Source of the DNA: Psychroserpens jangbogonensis
Lineage (GTDB): Bacteria; Bacteroidota; Bacteroidia; Flavobacteriales; Flavobacteriaceae
Assembly (NCBI RefSeq): GCF_000797465.1
Contig: NZ_JSWG01000009.1
Span: 62,001 to 126,000 of the forward strand
Reading direction: 5' to 3'
DNA length: 64,000 nucleotides
Shown here one piece after another: positions 62,500-64,000 of this stretch (its first letter is position 1; each line of letters opens with the position of its first letter). Made by a program: the position numbers and the translations under genes. The notes under the pieces were generated by a model, which worked only from the letters and a program-made list of their open reading frames with translations, was not told the DNA's origin and did no database searches.

Positions 62500-62886
62500 T
62501 CAAGTTTGAAACCGTTTCAACACCCAAATACCATAAATTCCTAAAATTAATTCAGCAGCCGTTCCGAAAACATAGCCGAAAGTTGGTTGTCCGTCTAAAA
62601 TCAAGCTGAGGACTCTTCCACACCCTAAACCTAGCATAAAAATGATATTAGTAATAATGGCTGTTTTTAAGTAAATCGGCTTAAGAATGCCTAAAATCCA
62701 AAGTGCAGAAAACCCTAAATACAAACCCATAATAGCTTTGTAGAAGTTGTGTTCATCTAACGTTTTTGGAAATAATTCAAATTGTGAATCAGGATAAAAC
62801 CCATAAACAAAAGCTACCGGAACCACAATAACCACTGAAATGATTAAATGTATTTTGTTTATGAAGTCTTGTTTGGATTTTAACAC
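62500..62886 (-). CDS. DUF4345-type membrane protein
   Basis: 128 residues with four hydrophobic helices (about 9-30, 45-64, 72-92 and 100-122). Pattern GLYLGFSALWILGILKPIYL and GCGRVLSLILDGQPTFGYV is that of DUF4345, a small membrane family of unknown role. It follows the M28 peptidase gene by 9 nt on the minus strand, in a probable three-gene run with dusB. Confidence 0.75.
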   Translation of the reverse strand: MLKSKQDFINKIHLIISVVIVVPVAFVYGFYPDSQFELFPKTLDEHNFYKAIMGLYLGFSALWILGILKPIYLKTAIITNIIFMLGLGCGRVLSLILDGQPTFGYVFGTAAELILGIYGIWVLKRFQT

Positions 62887-62895
62887 TGATATGAT

Positions 62896-64000
62896 TTAAA
62901 ATTCTATATCTGCTTCAACCTCACCATCACCTCGTTTTACAGTTACTTTCGTTTTGTCTCCATTGTCAAAAGTAGATAGTGCTCTCATGTAACTCATCAT
63001 ATCAGTTACCAAGCTGTCGCCAAGCTTTACGACAATGTCTCCTTTTTGAAGTCCCGCTTTTTCAGCTGGTTTATCTTCACTAATACCATCAATACGCATG
63101 CCTTTTCCGTCGTATAAATAATCTGGAATAACTCCTAATCCAACTTTAAATCTTGGTACATCTTCGCTTTCATTTTTAGTTTTTCTAAATGGCAACTTTC
63201 CATTATCATCAAGGTCAGAAATGATATCGAAAATATAAGTCGAAATCGCTTCCATTCCTTCATAATTCAATTTCTGAGTATCGTCACCTGGCTTGTGGTA
63301 ATCTTCATGCTGACCTGTGAAAAGGTGTAATACTGGAATATCACTATTATAAAACGACGTGTGGTCGCTTGGTCCAACTCCAGATTCTTTTTGAATAATT
63401 TTAAACTTAATATTATTTGCCTTTACAACTTGTTTCAATATAGGAGATGTCCCAACACCATAAACAGCCAAGGTGCTATCTTGTTTTAAACGACCAACCA
63501 TATCCATATTCAACATGAAATTCGCTTTTGTTAAATCAATAGTAGGGTTTTTAGTAAAATAATTAGAGCCCAATAATCCCATTTCTTCTCCGGAAAAAGC
63601 CATAAATAGATAGTTGTTTCCAGTGTTTTTTTCTTTTAGTTTCTCCACTAAGTTTAACATTACAGCAACTCCACTTGCATTGTCATCTGCACCATTATGT
63701 ATTTCTTGAGATTCACCTCTAAATAATGAGCCTTCTGCTCCATACCCTAAATGGTCATAATGTGCTCCAATAATAATGGTATTCTCGGCTTTATTATCAA
63801 TAAATCCAATCACATTTGTTCCCGTAATTGTACTGTCTCCATCCTTAACCGTGTAGTTAACCTCTTGATGTGGATCTGTCTTAGGTTTAAAAGAAAAGGA
63901 TTGAAAATAATCTTTTGTGCCTTTAGCTTCAAGTCCAAGATTTTTAAATCGCAAAGCAATGTAATCAGCAGCAGCTTTCTCTCCATCACTTCCTGTTTGT
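62896..64000 (-). CDS. M28-family metallopeptidase with C-terminal PDZ domain (5' end outside window)
   Basis: The frame continues beyond the window edge (codons ..GSDGEKAAADYIALRF precede the first internal TTG), so only the C-terminal ~367 residues are seen. Zinc ligands lie in GAHYDHLG (His), NGADDNASG (Asp) and FSGEEMGLLGS (Glu-Glu), and a further His is in HLFTGQHEDYH. From about residue 270 of the visible part there is a PDZ domain (IDGISEDKPAEKAGLQKG). Probably an exported aminopeptidase; the signal peptide would lie outside the window. Confidence 0.88.
   Translation of the reverse strand, partial: QTGSDGEKAAADYIALRFKNLGLEAKGTKDYFQSFSFKPKTDPHQEVNYTVKDGDSTITGTNVIGFIDNKAENTIIIGAHYDHLGYGAEGSLFRGESQEIHNGADDNASGVAVMLNLVEKLKEKNTGNNYLFMAFSGEEMGLLGSNYFTKNPTIDLTKANFMLNMDMVGRLKQDSTLAVYGVGTSPILKQVVKANNIKFKIIQKESGVGPSDHTSFYNSDIPVLHLFTGQHEDYHKPGDDTQKLNYEGMEAISTYIFDIISDLDDNGKLPFRKTKNESEDVPRFKVGLGVIPDYLYDGKGMRIDGISEDKPAEKAGLQKGDIVVKLGDSLVTDMMSYMRALSTFDNGDKTKVTVKRGDGEVEADIEF

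Overview
The window is AT-rich, gene-dense DNA from a bacterium of the Bacteroidota, almost certainly a Flavobacteriaceae member (probably marine; genus not resolvable from sequence alone). Support: type IX secretion (T9SS) sorting tails (type A 'Por' tails on three proteins, a type B gliding-motility C-terminal domain on one), Bacteroidota-type -7 promoter boxes (TAnnTTTG), a Reg_prop/Y_Y_Y sensor kinase paired with a LytTR regulator, ASPIC/UnbV propeller proteins, and the yceD-rpmF-fabH-accB-accC gene order. No phage, insertion sequence, CRISPR array, rRNA or replication origin was seen.

Layout. 1-5.4 kb: the end of an AddB-like nuclease, a hydrolase, and an AraC-type regulator followed by two small membrane proteins and an NmrA-like oxidoreductase, ending in a decayed serine-hydrolase fragment. 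5.4-16.3 kb: mostly housekeeping and stress genes (universal stress protein, GNAT, MATE exporter, two tiny membrane proteins, queD, lpxH, MFS exporter, recJ, OsmC, a CMD-type protein, a UDG-family protein, rsmI). 16.4-24.4 kb: a large T9SS type B surface protein, then DoxX, tdk, alr, mscL and asd. 24.5-33.1 kb: an exported-protein block with a diheme lipoprotein and three FG-GAP/ASPIC propeller proteins, the last two a tandem duplication. 33.1-34.0 kb: an orphan ABC ATPase.

34.0-40.3 kb (minus strand) is the most interesting locus. It is a tightly packed eight-gene operon: FAD oxidoreductase, methyltransferase, type III polyketide synthase, YX6K-type SDR (enoyl-reductase-like), FabZ-like dehydratase, ketosynthase, ACP and phosphopantetheinyl transferase. 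Its gene content suggests that a dedicated acyl chain is built on the ACP, passed to the type III PKS, and the resulting phenolic or pyrone lipid is then methylated and oxidised. The product is inferred, not shown.

40.3-48.6 kb: a Gre-like protein, mtgA, an FAD oxidase, the accC-accB-fabH-rpmF-yceD block, pdxA, ribE and a tiny protein that is little more than a CTERM-type sorting signal. 48.9-52.7 kb: a two-component system (two-propeller sensor kinase plus LytTR regulator). 52.9-56.9 kb: a divergent pair (SH3-domain protein and sortilin-like propeller protein) with a perfect 12-bp direct repeat of 21-bp period between them. This is the spacing LytTR regulators use, so the nearby regulator may act here. 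57-58.7 kb: a YadA-head-like repeat protein broken by a stop exactly at its signal-peptide junction. 59-64 kb: a CAT-anticodon tRNA, mce, rbfA, an FtsX-type permease, dusB, a DUF4345 protein and a partial M28 peptidase.

Where an obvious upstream start was contradicted by the signal peptide, neighbour overlap or family length, the start was moved, as stated in each entry.
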